A DNA stretch of 64,000 nt from Cherax quadricarinatus (taxonomy: Eukaryota; Arthropoda; Malacostraca; Decapoda; Parastacidae). Below are positions 45,734 to 55,621 of this stretch, in pieces. A model generated the notes under the pieces. The model was not told where the DNA came from. It searched no databases and was given only the letters and a program-made list of their open reading frames with translations. Position 1 is the stretch's first letter, and every line of letters begins with the position of its first letter. The stretch lies in NCBI RefSeq assembly GCF_038502225.1, contig NC_091321.1, positions 36,500,048 through 36,564,047 on the forward strand. The letters run 5' to 3'. The position numbers were made by a program, and so were the translations under genes.

Positions 45734-48167
45734 TAGTAATGTTACAGCTTGACATTGTTCTTCAGTAATGTTACAGGTTGACCTTGTTCTTCAGTAATGT
45801 TACAGCTTGACCTTGTTCTTCAGTAGTAATGTTACAGCTTGACCTTGTTCTTCAGTAATGTTACAGGTTGACCTTGTTCTTCAGTAGTAATGTTACAGCT
45901 TGACCTTGTTCTTCAGTAGTAATGTTACAGCTTGACCTTGTTCTTCAGTAGTGATGTTACAGCTTGACCTTGTTCTTCAGTAATGTTACAGCTTGACCTT
46001 GTTCTTCAGTAGTAATGTTACAGCTTGACCTTGTTCTTCAGTAGTGATGTTACAGCTTGACCTTGTTCTTCAGTAGTAATGTTACAGCTTGACCTTGTTC
46101 TTCAGTAGTGATGTTACAGCTTGACCTTGTTCTTCAGTAGTGATGTTACAGGTTGACCTTGTTCTTCAGTAGTGATGTTACAGGTTGACCTTGTTCTTCA
46201 GTAGTAATGTTACAGCTTGACCTTGTTCTTCAGTAGTGATGTTACAGCTTGACCTTGTTCTTCAGTAGTGATGTTACAGGTTGACCTTGTTCTTCAGTAG
46301 TGATGTTACAGCTTGACCTTGTTCTTCAGTAGTAATGTTACAGCTTGACCTTGTTCTTCAGTAGTGATGTTACAGCTTGACCTTGTTCTTCAGTAGTGAT
46401 GTTACAGATTGACCTTGTTCTTCAGTAGTAATGTTACAGCTTGACCTTGTTCTTCAGTAGTGATGTTACAGCTTGACCTTGTTCTTCAGTAGTAATGTTA
46501 CAGCTTGACCTTGTTCTTCAGTAGTGATGTTACAGCTTGACCTTGTTCTTCAGTAGTAATGTTACAGCTTGACCTTGTTCTTCAGTAGTGATGTTACAGC
46601 TTGACCTTGTTCTTCAGTAGTAATGTTACAGCTTGACCTTGTTCTTCAGTAGTGATGTTACAGCTTGACCTTGTTCTTCAGTAGTAATGTTACAGCTTGA
46701 CCTTGTTCTTCAGTAGTAATGTTACAGCTTGACCTTGTTCTTCAGTAGTAATGTTACAGCTTGACCTTGTTCTTCAGTAGTGATGTTACAGGTTGACCTT
46801 GTTCTTCAGTAATGTTACAGCTTGACCTTGTTCTTCAGTAATGTTACAGGTTGACCTTGTTCTTCAGTAATGTTACAGCTTGACCTTGTTCTTCAGTAGT
46901 GATGTTACAGCTTGACCTTGTTCTTCAGTAGTGATGTTACAGCTTGACCTTGTTCTTCAGTAGTGATGTTACAGCTTGACCTTGTTCTTCAGTAGTAATG
47001 TTACAGCTTGACCTTGTTCTTCAGTAGTAATGTTACAGCTTGACTTTGTTCTTCAGTAGTAATGTTACAGCTTGACCTTGTTCTTCAGTAGTAATGTTAC
47101 AGCTTGACCTTGTTCTTCAGTAGTGATGTTACAGGTTGACCTTGTTCTTCAGTAGTAATGTTACAGCTTGACCTTGTTCTTCAGTAGTAATGTTACAGCT
47201 TGACCTTGTTCTTCAGTAGTAATGTTACAGCTTGACCTTGTTCTTCAGTAGTGATGTTACAGGTTGACCTTGTTCTTCAGTAATGTTACAGCTTGACCTT
47301 GTTCTTCAGTAATGTTACAGGTTGACCTTGTTCTTCAGTAATGTTAAAGCTTGACCTTGTTCTTCAGTAATGTTTCAGCTTGACCTTGTTCTTCAGTAAT
47401 GTTACAACTTGACCTTGTTCTTCAGTAATGTTACAGCTTGACCTTGTTCTTCAGTAGTAATGTTACAGGTTGACCTTGTTCTTCAGTAGTGATGTTACAG
47501 GTTGACCTTGTTCTTCAGTAGTAATGTTACAGCTTGACCTTGTTCTTCAGTAGTGATGTTACAGCTTGACCTTGTTCTTCAGTAGTAATGTTCAGCTTGA
47601 CCTTGTTCTTCAGTAGTAATGTTACAGCTTGACCTTGTTCTTCAGTAGTGATGTTACAGGTTGACCTTGTTCTTCAGTAATGTTAAAGCTTGACCTTGTT
47701 CTTCAGTAATGTTTCAGCTTGACCTTGTTCTTCAGTAATGTTACAACTTGACCTTGTTCTTCAGTAATGTTACAGCTTGACCTTGTTCTTCAGTAGTAAT
47801 GTTACAGGTTGACCTTGTTCTTCAGTAGTGATGTTACAGGTTGACCTTGTTCTTCAGTAGTAATGTTACAGCTTGACCTTGTTCTTCAGTAGTGATGTTA
47901 CAGCTTGACCTTGTTCTTCAGTAGTAATGTTCAGCTTGACCTTGTTCTTCAGTAGTAATGTTACAGCTTGACCTTGTTCTTCAGTAGTGATGTTACAGGT
48001 TGACCTTGTTCTTCAGTAGTAATGTTACAGCTTGACCTTGTTCTTCAGTAATGTTACAGCTTGACCTTGTTCTTCAGTAATGTTACAGGTTGACCTTGTT
48101 CTTCAGTAATGTTACAGCTTGACCTTGTTCTTCAGTAGTAATGTTACAGGTTGACCTTGTTCTTCAG
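45734..48167. repeat. 29/32-bp minisatellite, about 78 copies, ending in the true splice acceptor
   Basis: The unit is 'ttgaccttgttcttcagtag' followed by 'taatgttacagc', with a 3-bp shorter version lacking 'tag'. A 339-bp higher-order duplication is shown by rare variants: 'gttaaagc' at 47343 and 47682, and 'aatgttcagc' at 47587 and 47926. The final unit reads 'ttgaccttgttcttcag' and then the exon begins, so the array includes the 3' splice site. Confidence 0.96.
48151..48167 (+). promoter_or_regulatory. 3' splice site of the GMC intron (last minisatellite unit)
   Basis: 'ttgaccttgttcttcag' ends at 48167. 'ttgac' fits the loose yUnAy branch-site pattern and is followed by a pyrimidine-rich run and AG. 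The same string occurs in dozens of upstream repeat units. Confidence 0.8.
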
Positions 48168-48370
48168 TGGGGTCAGGGTCAGCCGGGAGTGCCGTGGCGT
48201 CCAGGCTGGCTGAGGTGAGGGAGTGGAAGGTGCTGGTGCTGGAGTCAGGGGGGCCGCCGCCCCCCGAGTCTCAGATCCCTGGGATGAATGCGTTCCTGAT
48301 GCAGAGTGAGTCAGACTGGAACTACTTCACAGTGCCCCAGAAACACGGCCTCTTCAACTACAACAACAAT
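48168..48370 (+). CDS. GMC oxidoreductase, second coding exon (FAD-binding N-terminus)
   Basis: This exon of 203 nt completes a split Val codon and encodes 67 residues. VGSGSAGSAVASRLAEV is the dinucleotide-binding GxGxxG loop that contacts the FAD diphosphate. KVLVLESGG supplies the Glu that normally binds the adenosine ribose. PPPPESQIPGM and SDWNYFTVPQ follow, as in the insect glucose dehydrogenase type of GMC enzyme. The exon ends in phase 0 at AAT|GTAAGT (48371), a consensus donor. The next expected segment (the W-x-R-G-K...GGSS region) was not found before 64000, so the gene runs on beyond the window. No stop or frameshift is seen. GMC enzymes oxidise alcohols or sugars using FAD; which substrate applies here is unknown. 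Confidence 0.93.
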
Positions 48371-48376
48371 GTAAGT
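48371..48376 (+). promoter_or_regulatory. 5' splice site of the following GMC intron (>15.6 kb)
   Basis: 'gtaagt' immediately after the in-phase AAT codon matches the metazoan donor consensus. No downstream exon of this gene was recognised in the window. Confidence 0.85.
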
Positions 48377-48436
48377 ATTGTCATCAAACATAGTATTAAA
48401 TACCACCAACTTGATGAATAAGACACTTGTAACCTG

Positions 48437-48650
48437 GAAATTACCTGGAGTTTACCTGGAGTTTACCTGGAGTTTATCTGAAGTTTACCTGGAGTTTACC
48501 TGGAGATGTTTTCGGGGGGTTAACGCCCCCGAGGCTCGGTCTGAGACCAGGCCTCATGGTGGATCAGTGTCTGATCAACCAGGCTGTTACTGCTGGCCGC
48601 ACGCAAGCTGACTGTCCAGTGCCTTGTTAAAAGACAGCCAGGGGTACATA
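48437..48650 (-). mobile_element. LINE-B 3' end with expanded tail repeats
   Basis: The minus strand encodes the same closing region as LINE-B ('gaggcctggtctcagaccga', 'gggggcgttaaccccc') and then six or so 'actccaggtaa' units at 48437-48510. The copy at 28.4 kb has only two of these. It points into the CR1 copy next to it. Confidence 0.8.
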
Positions 48651-50197
48651 AGAACATAAGAACATAAGAAAGGAGGAACACTGCAGCAGGCCTGTTGGCC
48701 CATACTAGGCAGGTCCTTTACAATTCATCCCACTAACAAACATTTGACCTACCCAATTTTCAATGCTACCCAAGAAATAAGCTCTGATGTGCAAGTCCCA
48801 CTCAAATCCAACCCATCCCACTCATGTATTTATCCAACCTAAATTTGAAACTACCCAAAGTCCTAGCCTCAATAACCCAACTAGGTAGACTGTTCCACTC
48901 ATCTACTACCCTATTTCCAAACCAATACTTTCCTAAGTCCTTTCTAAATCTAAACTTATCTAATTTAAATCCATTACTGCGGGTTCTCTCTTGGAGAGAT
49001 ATCCTCAAGACCTTGTTAATATCCCCTTTATTAATACCTATCTTCCACTTATACACTTCGATCAGGTCTCCCCTCATTCTTCGTCTAACAAGTGAATGTA
49101 ACTTAAGAGTCTTCAATCTTTCTTCATAAGGAAGATTTCTAATGCTATGTATTAATTTAGTCATCCTACGCTGAATGTTTTCTAACGAATTTATGTCCAT
49201 TCTGTAATATGGCGACCAGAATTGAGCTGCATAATCTAGGTGAGGCCTTACTAATGATGTATAAAGCTGCAGTATGACCTCTGGACTTCTGTTGCTTACA
49301 CTTCTTGATATAAATCCCAGTAATCTATTTGCCTTATTACGTACGCTTAGGCATTGCTGTCTTGGTTTAAGGTTGCTGCTTACCATAACCCCCAAGTCCT
49401 TTTCGCAATCTGTATGGATAAGTTCTACATTATTTAACTTATAAGTGCTAGGGTTATGGACACTCCCGAGCTTCAGAACCTTGCATTTATCTACATTGAA
49501 CTGCATCTGCCACTTTTCTGACCAAGAGTAGAGTTTGTCTAAATCCTCCTGAAGTTCCCTAACATCTACGTTTGAATCAATTATCCTACCTATCTTCGTG
49601 TCATCGGCGAATTTGCTCATATCACTAGTAATTCCTTCATCAAGATCATTGATATATATAAACAACAACGGGCCCAAGACTGATCCCTGTGGAACGCCAC
49701 TTGTTACTGATTCCCACTCGGATTTAACCCCATTTATGGACACTCTTTGCTTCCTGTCTGTGAGCCATGATTCGATCCACGAGAGCACCCTTCCCCCAAT
49801 GCCATGAGCTGCTACTTTCTTCAACAGTCTTTGGTGCGGAACTCTATCAAATGCCTTACTAAAATCTAAGTAAATAGTATCAAATTCTTTATCGTGGTCA
49901 ACAGCCTCAAAAGCTTTACTGAAGAAAGTTAATAAATTAGTTAGACAAGACCGGCCTCTTGTGAATCCATGCTGAGTATCATTAATCAAGCTATGCTTAT
50001 CGAGATGGCTTCTTATAATCTCAGCTATAATTGACTCTAGTAATTTGCCTACAATTGAGGTCAGGCTTATTGGGCGGTAATTTGACGGTAACGACTTGTC
50101 CCCTGTTTTAAAAATAGGAATTACATTAGCCATCTTCCACATATCAGACACTGCACCTGTTTGAAGAGATAAATTAAAAATATTAGTTATTGGTAAT
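48651..50197 (-). mobile_element. LINE-A (CR1) copy 2, 5'-truncated
   Basis: The 3' tail at 48652-48675 has three 'ttcttatg' octamers (read on the minus strand). The conserved 3' UTR ('ggcctgctgcagtgttcctc') follows, then the RT coding region up to about 50197, where a small LINE-B fragment (50198-50245, also minus) begins. The reading frame is intact through the copy. Confidence 0.9.
48802..50151 (-). CDS. CR1 reverse transcriptase, intact from RT motif 1 to C-terminus
   Basis: Motifs: NYRPISLTSIVGKLLESIIA, YLDFSKAFDRVPHQRLL, SGVPQGSVLGPLLF and MSKFADDTKIG, then the thumb (VRPHLDYAAQFWSPYYRMDI) and a complete C-terminus ending DKYMSGMGWI. The frame extends a further ~15 codons upstream (to about 50196) without a Met. 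Endonuclease and ORF1 are absent because the copy is 5'-truncated. The frame is open and little diverged from 36047-37313, so insertion was fairly recent. It lies antisense within the GMC intron and is not expected to be a host gene. Confidence 0.88.
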   Translation of the reverse strand: MSDMWKMANVIPIFKTGDKSLPSNYRPISLTSIVGKLLESIIAEIIRSHLDKHSLINDTQHGFTRGRSCLTNLLTFFSKAFEAVDHDKEFDTIYLDFSKAFDRVPHQRLLKKVAAHGIGGRVLSWIESWLTDRKQRVSINGVKSEWESVTSGVPQGSVLGPLLFIYINDLDEGITSDMSKFADDTKIGRIIDSNVDVRELQEDLDKLYSWSEKWQMQFNVDKCKVLKLGSVHNPSTYKLNNVELIHTDCEKDLGVMVSSNLKPRQQCLSVRNKANRLLGFISRSVSNRSPEVILQLYTSLVRPHLDYAAQFWSPYYRMDINSLENIQRRMTKLIHSIRNLPYEERLKTLKLHSLVRRRMRGDLIEVYKWKIGINKGDINKVLRISLQERTRSNGFKLDKFRFRKDLGKYWFGNRVVDEWNSLPSWVIEARTLGSFKFRLDKYMSGMGWI

Positions 50198-50462
50198 CCC
50201 CCTTATGTATACTGGGAGACAGTTGAACAGTTCCTTTTTTTTCCACATTTGTACACTACAAACCATTCTGGAAGAATACCCTAATTTTACTCACTATGTG
50301 TGTGTACTTACCTATTTGATGCTGCAGGGGTCGAGTCACAGCTCCTGATCACGCCTCTGCGCTGATCGTTATTAGGTCCACTCTCTTCCTGCTCCATGAG
50401 CTTTGTCGTATCTCTTCTTAAAGCTATGTATGCATCCTGCCTCCACTACATCACTCTCCAGA

Positions 50463-50800
50463 CTGTTTGAGTGTGAGGGGCTTGGACTTCCAGCAAACAT
50501 GCGTGAGCGTGTTATACAAGAGTGAGTAGAGACAAATGGCGTTTTAGAACTTGATGTGCTGTTGGAGTGTTTGCAAGGTTTCATTTATGGAGGGATTCAG
50601 GAAACCGGAAAGTGGGACTTGAGTCCTGGAGATGGGAAGTACAGTGTCTGCACTTTGAAGGAGGGGTGTTAATGTTGCAATTTTATAACTGCAGTGTGAG
50701 CGCGCCTCTGGGAAGACAGTGATGGACAGTGATGATGAAAGATTTTCTTTTTCGGGTTACCCTGCCAAGGTGGGAGACGGCCGATGTATTAATAAAAAAA
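50463..50800 (+). mobile_element. LINE-D copy e: 3' end
   Basis: 'gtgaggggcttggacttcca' through 'ggagatgggaagtacagtg' and 'gaaagattttctttttcggg' match the 3' UTR at 58545-58870. Ends in 'gtattaataaaaaaatt' against LINE-C sequence. Confidence 0.85.
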
Positions 50801-50841
50801 TTCGGTAATTCATCTGAGTTTTCAACTTTCAGTTATGACCC

Positions 50842-51684
50842 CTTGTTGCTGTGTCCTGTCTCTTGTTGCTGTGTCCTGTCTCTTATTGCTGTGTCCTGTC
50901 TCGTGTTGCTGTGTCCTGTCTCGTGTTGCTGTGTCCTGTCTCTTGTTGCTGTGTCCTGTCTCTTGTTGCTGTGTCCTGTCTCTTGTTGCTGTGTCCTGTC
51001 TCTTGTTGCTGTGTCCTGTCTCTTGTTGCTGTGTCCTGTCTCTTGTTGCTGTGTCCTGTCTCTTGTTGCTGTGTCCTGTCTCTTGTTGCTGTGTCCTGTC
51101 TCGTGTTGCTGTGTCCTGTCTCTTGTTGCTGTGGCCTGTCTCTTGTTGCTGTGTCCTGTCTCTTGTTGCTGTGTCCTGTCTCTTGTTGCTGTGTCCTGTC
51201 TCTTGTTGCTGTGTTCTGTCTCTTGTTGCTGTGTCCTGTCTCGTGTTGCTGTGTCCTGTCTCTTGTTGCTGTGTCCTGTCTCTTGTTGCTGTGTCATGTC
51301 TCTTGTTGCTGTGTCCTGTCTCGTGTTGCTGTGTCCTGTCTCTTGTTGCTGTGTCCTGTCTCGTGTTGCTGTGTCCTGTCTCTTGTTGCTGTGTCTTGTC
51401 TCTTGTTGCTGTGTCCTGTCTCTTGTTGCCGTGTCCTGTCTCTTGTTGCTGTGTCCTGTCTCGTGTTGCTGTGACCTGTCTCGTGTTGCTGTGTCCTGTC
51501 TCTTGTTGCTGTGTCCTGTCTCGTGTTGCTGTGTCCTGTCTCGTGTTGCTGTGTCCTGTCTCTTGTTGCTGTGTCCTGTCTCGTGTTGCTGTGTCCTGTC
51601 TCGTGTTGCTGTGTCCTGTCTCGTGTTGCTGTGTCCTGTCTCTTGTTGCTGTGTCCTGTCTCGTGTTGCTGTGTCCTGTCTCTT
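50842..51684. repeat. 20-bp minisatellite, about 42 copies
   Basis: The unit 'tcttgttgctgtgtcctgtc' has one common variant (tcgtgttgct). The seed is the LINE-C 3' region: other copies read 'gaccccttatttctgtgtgc' or 'gacctcttgtgtctgtgtcc' once at the same place. Because 20 is not a multiple of 3 and the unit has no stop in any frame, all six frames stay open; the long Cys/Leu/Val open frames are artefacts. Confidence 0.97.
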
Positions 51685-52892
51685 AAACATCCTGTCAAAT
51701 ATGCACCCTCTCAATTTCTCTCAGTATTTTGTATGTTATCATGTACCCCTATCTCTCCTCTCCTCCAGTGTCGTCAGGTTGATTTCCTTTATCCTCTCCT
51801 CGTACGACTTACTCCCTTAGCTCTGGGACTAGTCTTGTTGCAAATCTTTGTACTTTTCTAATTTCTTGACGTACTTGACCAGGTATGGGTTCCATGCTGG
51901 TGCTGCATACTCCAATATGAGCCTGACATACAACGTATACAGAGTCTTGAATGATTCCTTACTCAATTGTCGAAATGCTATTCTTAGGTTTGCCAGGCGC
52001 CCATTTGCTGCTGCATTTATTTGGTTGATATTTGAATCAGGAGAACTGCTCAGTATTTTACTCATCCCAAGATCTTATTAATAGAGTGAGGTTTGCAATG
52101 TTTGGCCACCTATGGTCTTTTTTTACCAACCCCATTCTTTATGACTTTGCATTTGGTGGAGTTAAACTCAAGGAGATAGTTGTTGGACCAGGCTTGAAAA
52201 CTGTCCAGGTCCCTTTGTAGTCCCACCTGATCCTCGTCTACTTGAATTCTTCGCATTAGCTTCACATCGTCTTCAAACAAGGACACCGCTGAATCTATCC
52301 CTTCCGTCATGTCATTCACATATACCAGAAACAGCACTGGACCTAGGACTGACCCTTGTGAAACTTTGCTCGTCACAGGCGCCCACTCTGACACCTCGTC
52401 ACGTACCATCACTCGTTCTTTCGTTCCTGTCAGGTATTCTCTTAGGCGCTGCAGTGCCTTTTCTATTATTCGTGCCAGCTCCTGTAGTTTTTGCACTAAT
52501 CTCTTGTGCGGACTTGTGTCAAATACCTTTTTGTAGTTCAAGAAAATGCAATCCACCCATCCCTCTCTCTCTCCCTTCTTAGTTTTGTCACATTGTTGTA
52601 AAACTCCAGTACGTTTGTGACGCAAAAGCTTCACTCCCTGAACCCATGTTGATTATCGTATATATCTCATTTCTTTCTCGGTGCTCCACCACTCTTCTCC
52701 TGATAAGCCTTTCCATGACTTTGCATACTATGCATGTCAGTGATGCTGGTCTGTAGATTAATGCTACTTGCCCGTCTCCTTTCTTAAAGGCTGGGACTAC
52801 ATTTGCCATTTTCCACATTTCAGGTAGTGGCCCTGTTACGATAGATATGTTGAAGGTTGATGTTAGTGGTACACACAGTGCCTCTGCCTCGG

Positions 52893-53268
52893 CATAGTCA
52901 CTGGTAGGTGGGATTCCTCAGTGGAAGTAGGTCAGACCCAAAGAGATGGGTTAGTTGTAGCAGTGGGTTATGCACATGTCCTCAGAATCAAGATTCCATG
53001 ATGTTGCAGTGTCTGACAAGTTGTACAAGAATGGCATGCAATTCCGACAAGATGATATCCAACATCTGGCTATCTTTATTGTAGATGTTGCATATGTGTC
53101 TAAATATCTTGTCGGTATTGATTACCATTCTTGTACAAATTGTCAGACATTGCAACATCATGGAATCTTGATTCTGAGAACATGTACATAACCCAATACT
53201 ACAACTAAGCCACTCTTTGTGTTTGACCTACTTCCACTGGGGAATTCCGCCTACCAGTGACTATACCC
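52893..53268. repeat. Inverted repeat with ~160-bp arms (Penelope-type terminal sequence?)
   Basis: 52893-53053 is the reverse complement of about 53105-53268 with scattered mismatches (for example 'tcagaatcaagattccatga' against its inverse at 53150-53170), around a ~50-bp loop. No coding. The sequence in the loop and right flank ('gcatatgtgtctaaatatct', 'cttgtcggtatt') recurs in part at 53700-53735. It may be a MITE or inverted terminal repeats of a Penelope-like element. Confidence 0.75.
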
Positions 53269-53560
53269 TCGTCCCTTTCCACCTGGCGTTAATATATAAG
53301 CGCCTGCCGCCTTGCCTATGCTCCAGAATCTTTATGACTACAGTGCTCTCCACACCAACTCTAAGGCTGAGGGACTGATTACCTCATCTTCTGTATATAG
53401 TTCTACTGTCTTGAAATTATGTCCTAGAATCTGGATGGCGAAACGTCTACAATAGATACCCAGGTACACAAATAACCCGCACATAGAAGAGAGGAGCTTA
53501 CGACTATGTTTCGGTCCGACTTGGACCATTTACAAAGTCACACTAACGAGAAGTAGAGCA
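53269..53560. mobile_element. Possible Penelope-like terminal fragment
   Basis: 'ggatggcgaaacgtctacaa' resembles the 'gagagcgaaacgttgccaca' segment in the 3' UTR of the Penelope-like piece at 21600. 'cacaaataacccgcacatag' recurs, diverged, at 56653. No coding region was recognised. Confidence 0.4.
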
Positions 53561-53584
53561 GGAAGGGGTATATATAGGCACGAA

Positions 53585-53680
53585 GAGGTAGTGGTGGTGG
53601 TGGTAGTAGTAGTAGCAGAGGTAGTAGTAGTAGTAGCAGTAGCAGCGGCAGCAGTAGTAATGGCAGCGGCACATGTTGCA
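53585..53680. repeat. (GGTAGT)/(AGC) imperfect microsatellite
   Basis: Triplet-based purine-rich repeat including 'ggtggtggtggtagtagtag' and 'agcagcggcagcagtag'. Confidence 0.9.
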
Positions 53681-54103
53681 CATGAGTCTAACTATCACCT
53701 TGTCGGTATTGCATATCATTCTTGTACAACATTGTTTTTAGAGGAGTGACGAGTGGCACATTTCCGGGTGAAAGAATCTGCAGGAGGAAGAACAACACAC
53801 TCCTTTAGACAGGTGGTCGAAACATTACTTGGGATGCTCAAAGTTGAATGTTCCATATGTTTTTATACTGATATTCAATACTTACAGATGTCCCAAGCAT
53901 AGAATTTGCACCATTTTGGTTTGGTTGGACATTATTTGTCGTAGATGTGTTCTCAATTTGTATAGTTTCTAGGATTGCACTACAGTCTTATTAGCCAAGC
54001 CAAAGCCACTACTATCTGTTTCCAGGATACCAACATTTTCCCCTGAAGAAGGCTTCATTCACTCCTTCTGTATTGTGGGCTATGGTTTTGTGTAATGATG
54101 GTT
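53681..54103. other. Unassigned sequence
   Basis: Apart from a short match at 53700-53735 to the preceding inverted repeat, nothing was recognised. Confidence 0.4.
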
Positions 54104-55370
54104 GTGTCCACCATTGCTCTGTTGCTCTCATCATATTCTTTTCTTGACCTCCTGCTGTTATGTAGCAGGTTACACATCACTATAATCACTACCTTGGGAC
54201 CCCCAGTCTGAAGTGTTCTACTATGTAGTCCCTTGCTTCAAATCTATTCCTTCCATTTCCTCAAATCCCTATTGGTTTTTGATGAGCAGTGCAACTTCTT
54301 CCATCTGCTTCCTCTGTCTCTCCTCAGGATCAGATATCCAGAGAGAAAGATTACATCTGTTATGATGCCTGTGAGCTTCGTTTTCGTGAGTATTATGATG
54401 TCTAGGAATGCCTCCATGATTCTTTCATGCCACTCTTCACATTTATTTGTTATTCTGTGTTGGTGTACCATACCTTCTGCTTCTTTTCTAATACTGTAGT
54501 CTGGGAGGCTTATGGGGGTTGGAGGAGTGGGAGATCTGGCAGGATACTAAAGAGGATGGGGCTGGGGTATAGAGTATGGGTTGCTTTGGGTTAATTTGCT
54601 TGTTGACAGTGGGGTTGTCTGAGTTAGGGATCTTCTGTGGGTAGTACTGAGAGAGATTGTGTTTGTTCTTCCTCCCGAGTCTGGGATTTCCCTGCCCATC
54701 TGCATACTTGACTCTTTTTTCCTTCCCCTTGCATCATTTCTCTCAGTTTCTGTTTTTCTTCTCATGTTCTGTCACAGTCGACATACACCTGCTGGTTATC
54801 TGATGTACCCCTTAGTCATGCTTTCTTCTGCAGGATCCTGTTTTGCACCATTTCTCACTTGAAAATCAATTTGATTGGACTGTTTCATCATTGGACTTGT
54901 CTCATCATTTGACTTGTCAGCTGGGTTGTGTCTTCCTCTCCTATCTCTTTCATGATATTTTCAATCCCTTTTTCTTCTCCATCGTCTTCATAAGTTGTTC
55001 TTTCAGCCTCACACAGCCTATGAACAAATTATTGTTTTTAAAATCATGGGGAGCGCTAAACCCGTAGGATTATACAGCGCACATAAAGGGGAGGATGGAA
55101 GATATTCAGGCTCAATTCAGGGAACCGGAGCACAGATCCAATTCTCTAGATCAAGAGCCCCTCGCCAGTATCAAGGAACCTTTCTTGAGGGGCCTATGAA
55201 CAAAGATTGACCTTTCCTTTTCATCCTCCCATTGTATTTCCCTTCGTGTCTCATGATCCGATTTAAGTATCTCCATTGCTGCTTTCCTTAGCATTTCCTG
55301 GATCTCTCTATGGTCTGATAACGCCTCTGCAGGGCACCTGTCTCCTTCCCAGCCATCAGCACCCTCTCTG
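54104..55370 (-). mobile_element. LINE-C copy 4: endonuclease N-terminus and ORF1-like region
   Basis: Minus strand 54471-54244 encodes KCEEWHERIMEAFLDIIILT followed by KTKLTG, the endonuclease start (Glu of TETK replaced by Lys). 55370-54820 carries the charged ORF1-like region seen at 37347-37980. A SINE-like element with 13-bp duplications is inserted at 55029-55191. It may be the 5' part of copy 3, separated from it by deletion and the sequences at 52893-54103. Confidence 0.7.
55029..55191 (-). mobile_element. 163-bp SINE-like retroposon with 13-bp target-site duplication
   Basis: 'gcctatgaacaaa' flanks both ends (55016-55028 and 55192-55204), a clean target-site duplication inside LINE-C ORF1. 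Read on the minus strand the element ends in an A-rich tail ('ttttaaaaacaataa'). Its other end has a small hairpin (cccctcaagaaagg/cc). Contains 'gcgctaaacccgtaggatta' on the plus strand. No tRNA boxes were seen. Confidence 0.85.
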
Positions 55371-55555
55371 CAGGCCTGGATTAACCAGTAAGGAAAATGA
55401 CCACATGCTTTGGGCATCAAGGGAAGGGGGGCACTACAGAATTTTTCCATTGCCCGAATCCGTGAACCAAATGATGCAAAACTGCAAATGGTGCGGCTGA
55501 TCCAGATTCCAAAAGAAATGATCCGCAATAAATGAAGAAATTACATATACATACA
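55371..55555. other. hAT-terminus-like sequence
   Basis: 'caggcctggattaaccagta' resembles CAGGGCCGGATTAA-type ends of some hAT transposons, and hAT transposase remnants follow at 55985. No partner terminus was identified, so this is tentative. Confidence 0.3.

Positions 55556-55621
<66 letters not shown>
55556..55621. repeat. (AAT)n microsatellite
   Basis: About 21 tandem 'taa' triplets. Confidence 0.97.

Larger units (their letters stand above)
50300..52888 (-). mobile_element. LINE-C copy 3, with LINE-D insert and 20-bp minisatellite
   Basis: The 3' end at 50300 ('tgtgtgtgtacttacctatt') again touches TG dinucleotides. The sequence is split by LINE-D (50463-50800), resumes ('ttcatctgagttttcaactt'), is expanded at 50842-51684 by a minisatellite, and then runs through RT (52634-52110: PHKRLVQKLQELARIIEKAL, VLGPVLFLVYVND, SLFEDDVKLM) to 52888. 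Catalytic FADD is replaced by FEDD. It is cut by the inverted repeat at 52893. Confidence 0.82.

Noticed and set aside
42441..48167. CRISPR-like repeat-spacer array
   Set aside because: The apparent repeat and spacer portions are both conserved; it is a simple tandem array in an intron.
42122..48167. Recursive (zero-length exon) splice sites in the 29-bp units
   Set aside because: The unit has CAGTGAG, in which AG and GT share one G; a true ratchet site needs AG followed by a separate GT.
48378..48611. 77-codon plus-strand open frame after the GMC exon
   Set aside because: Antisense reading of the LINE-B 3' end and its 'actccaggtaa' tail; the GMC exon ends at a consensus donor before it.
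50729..51861. Several 200-360 codon Cys/Leu/Val-rich or Thr/Gln/Arg-rich open frames on both strands
   Set aside because: A 20-bp repeat with no stop in any frame keeps all frames open; the array lies inside a LINE 3' region.
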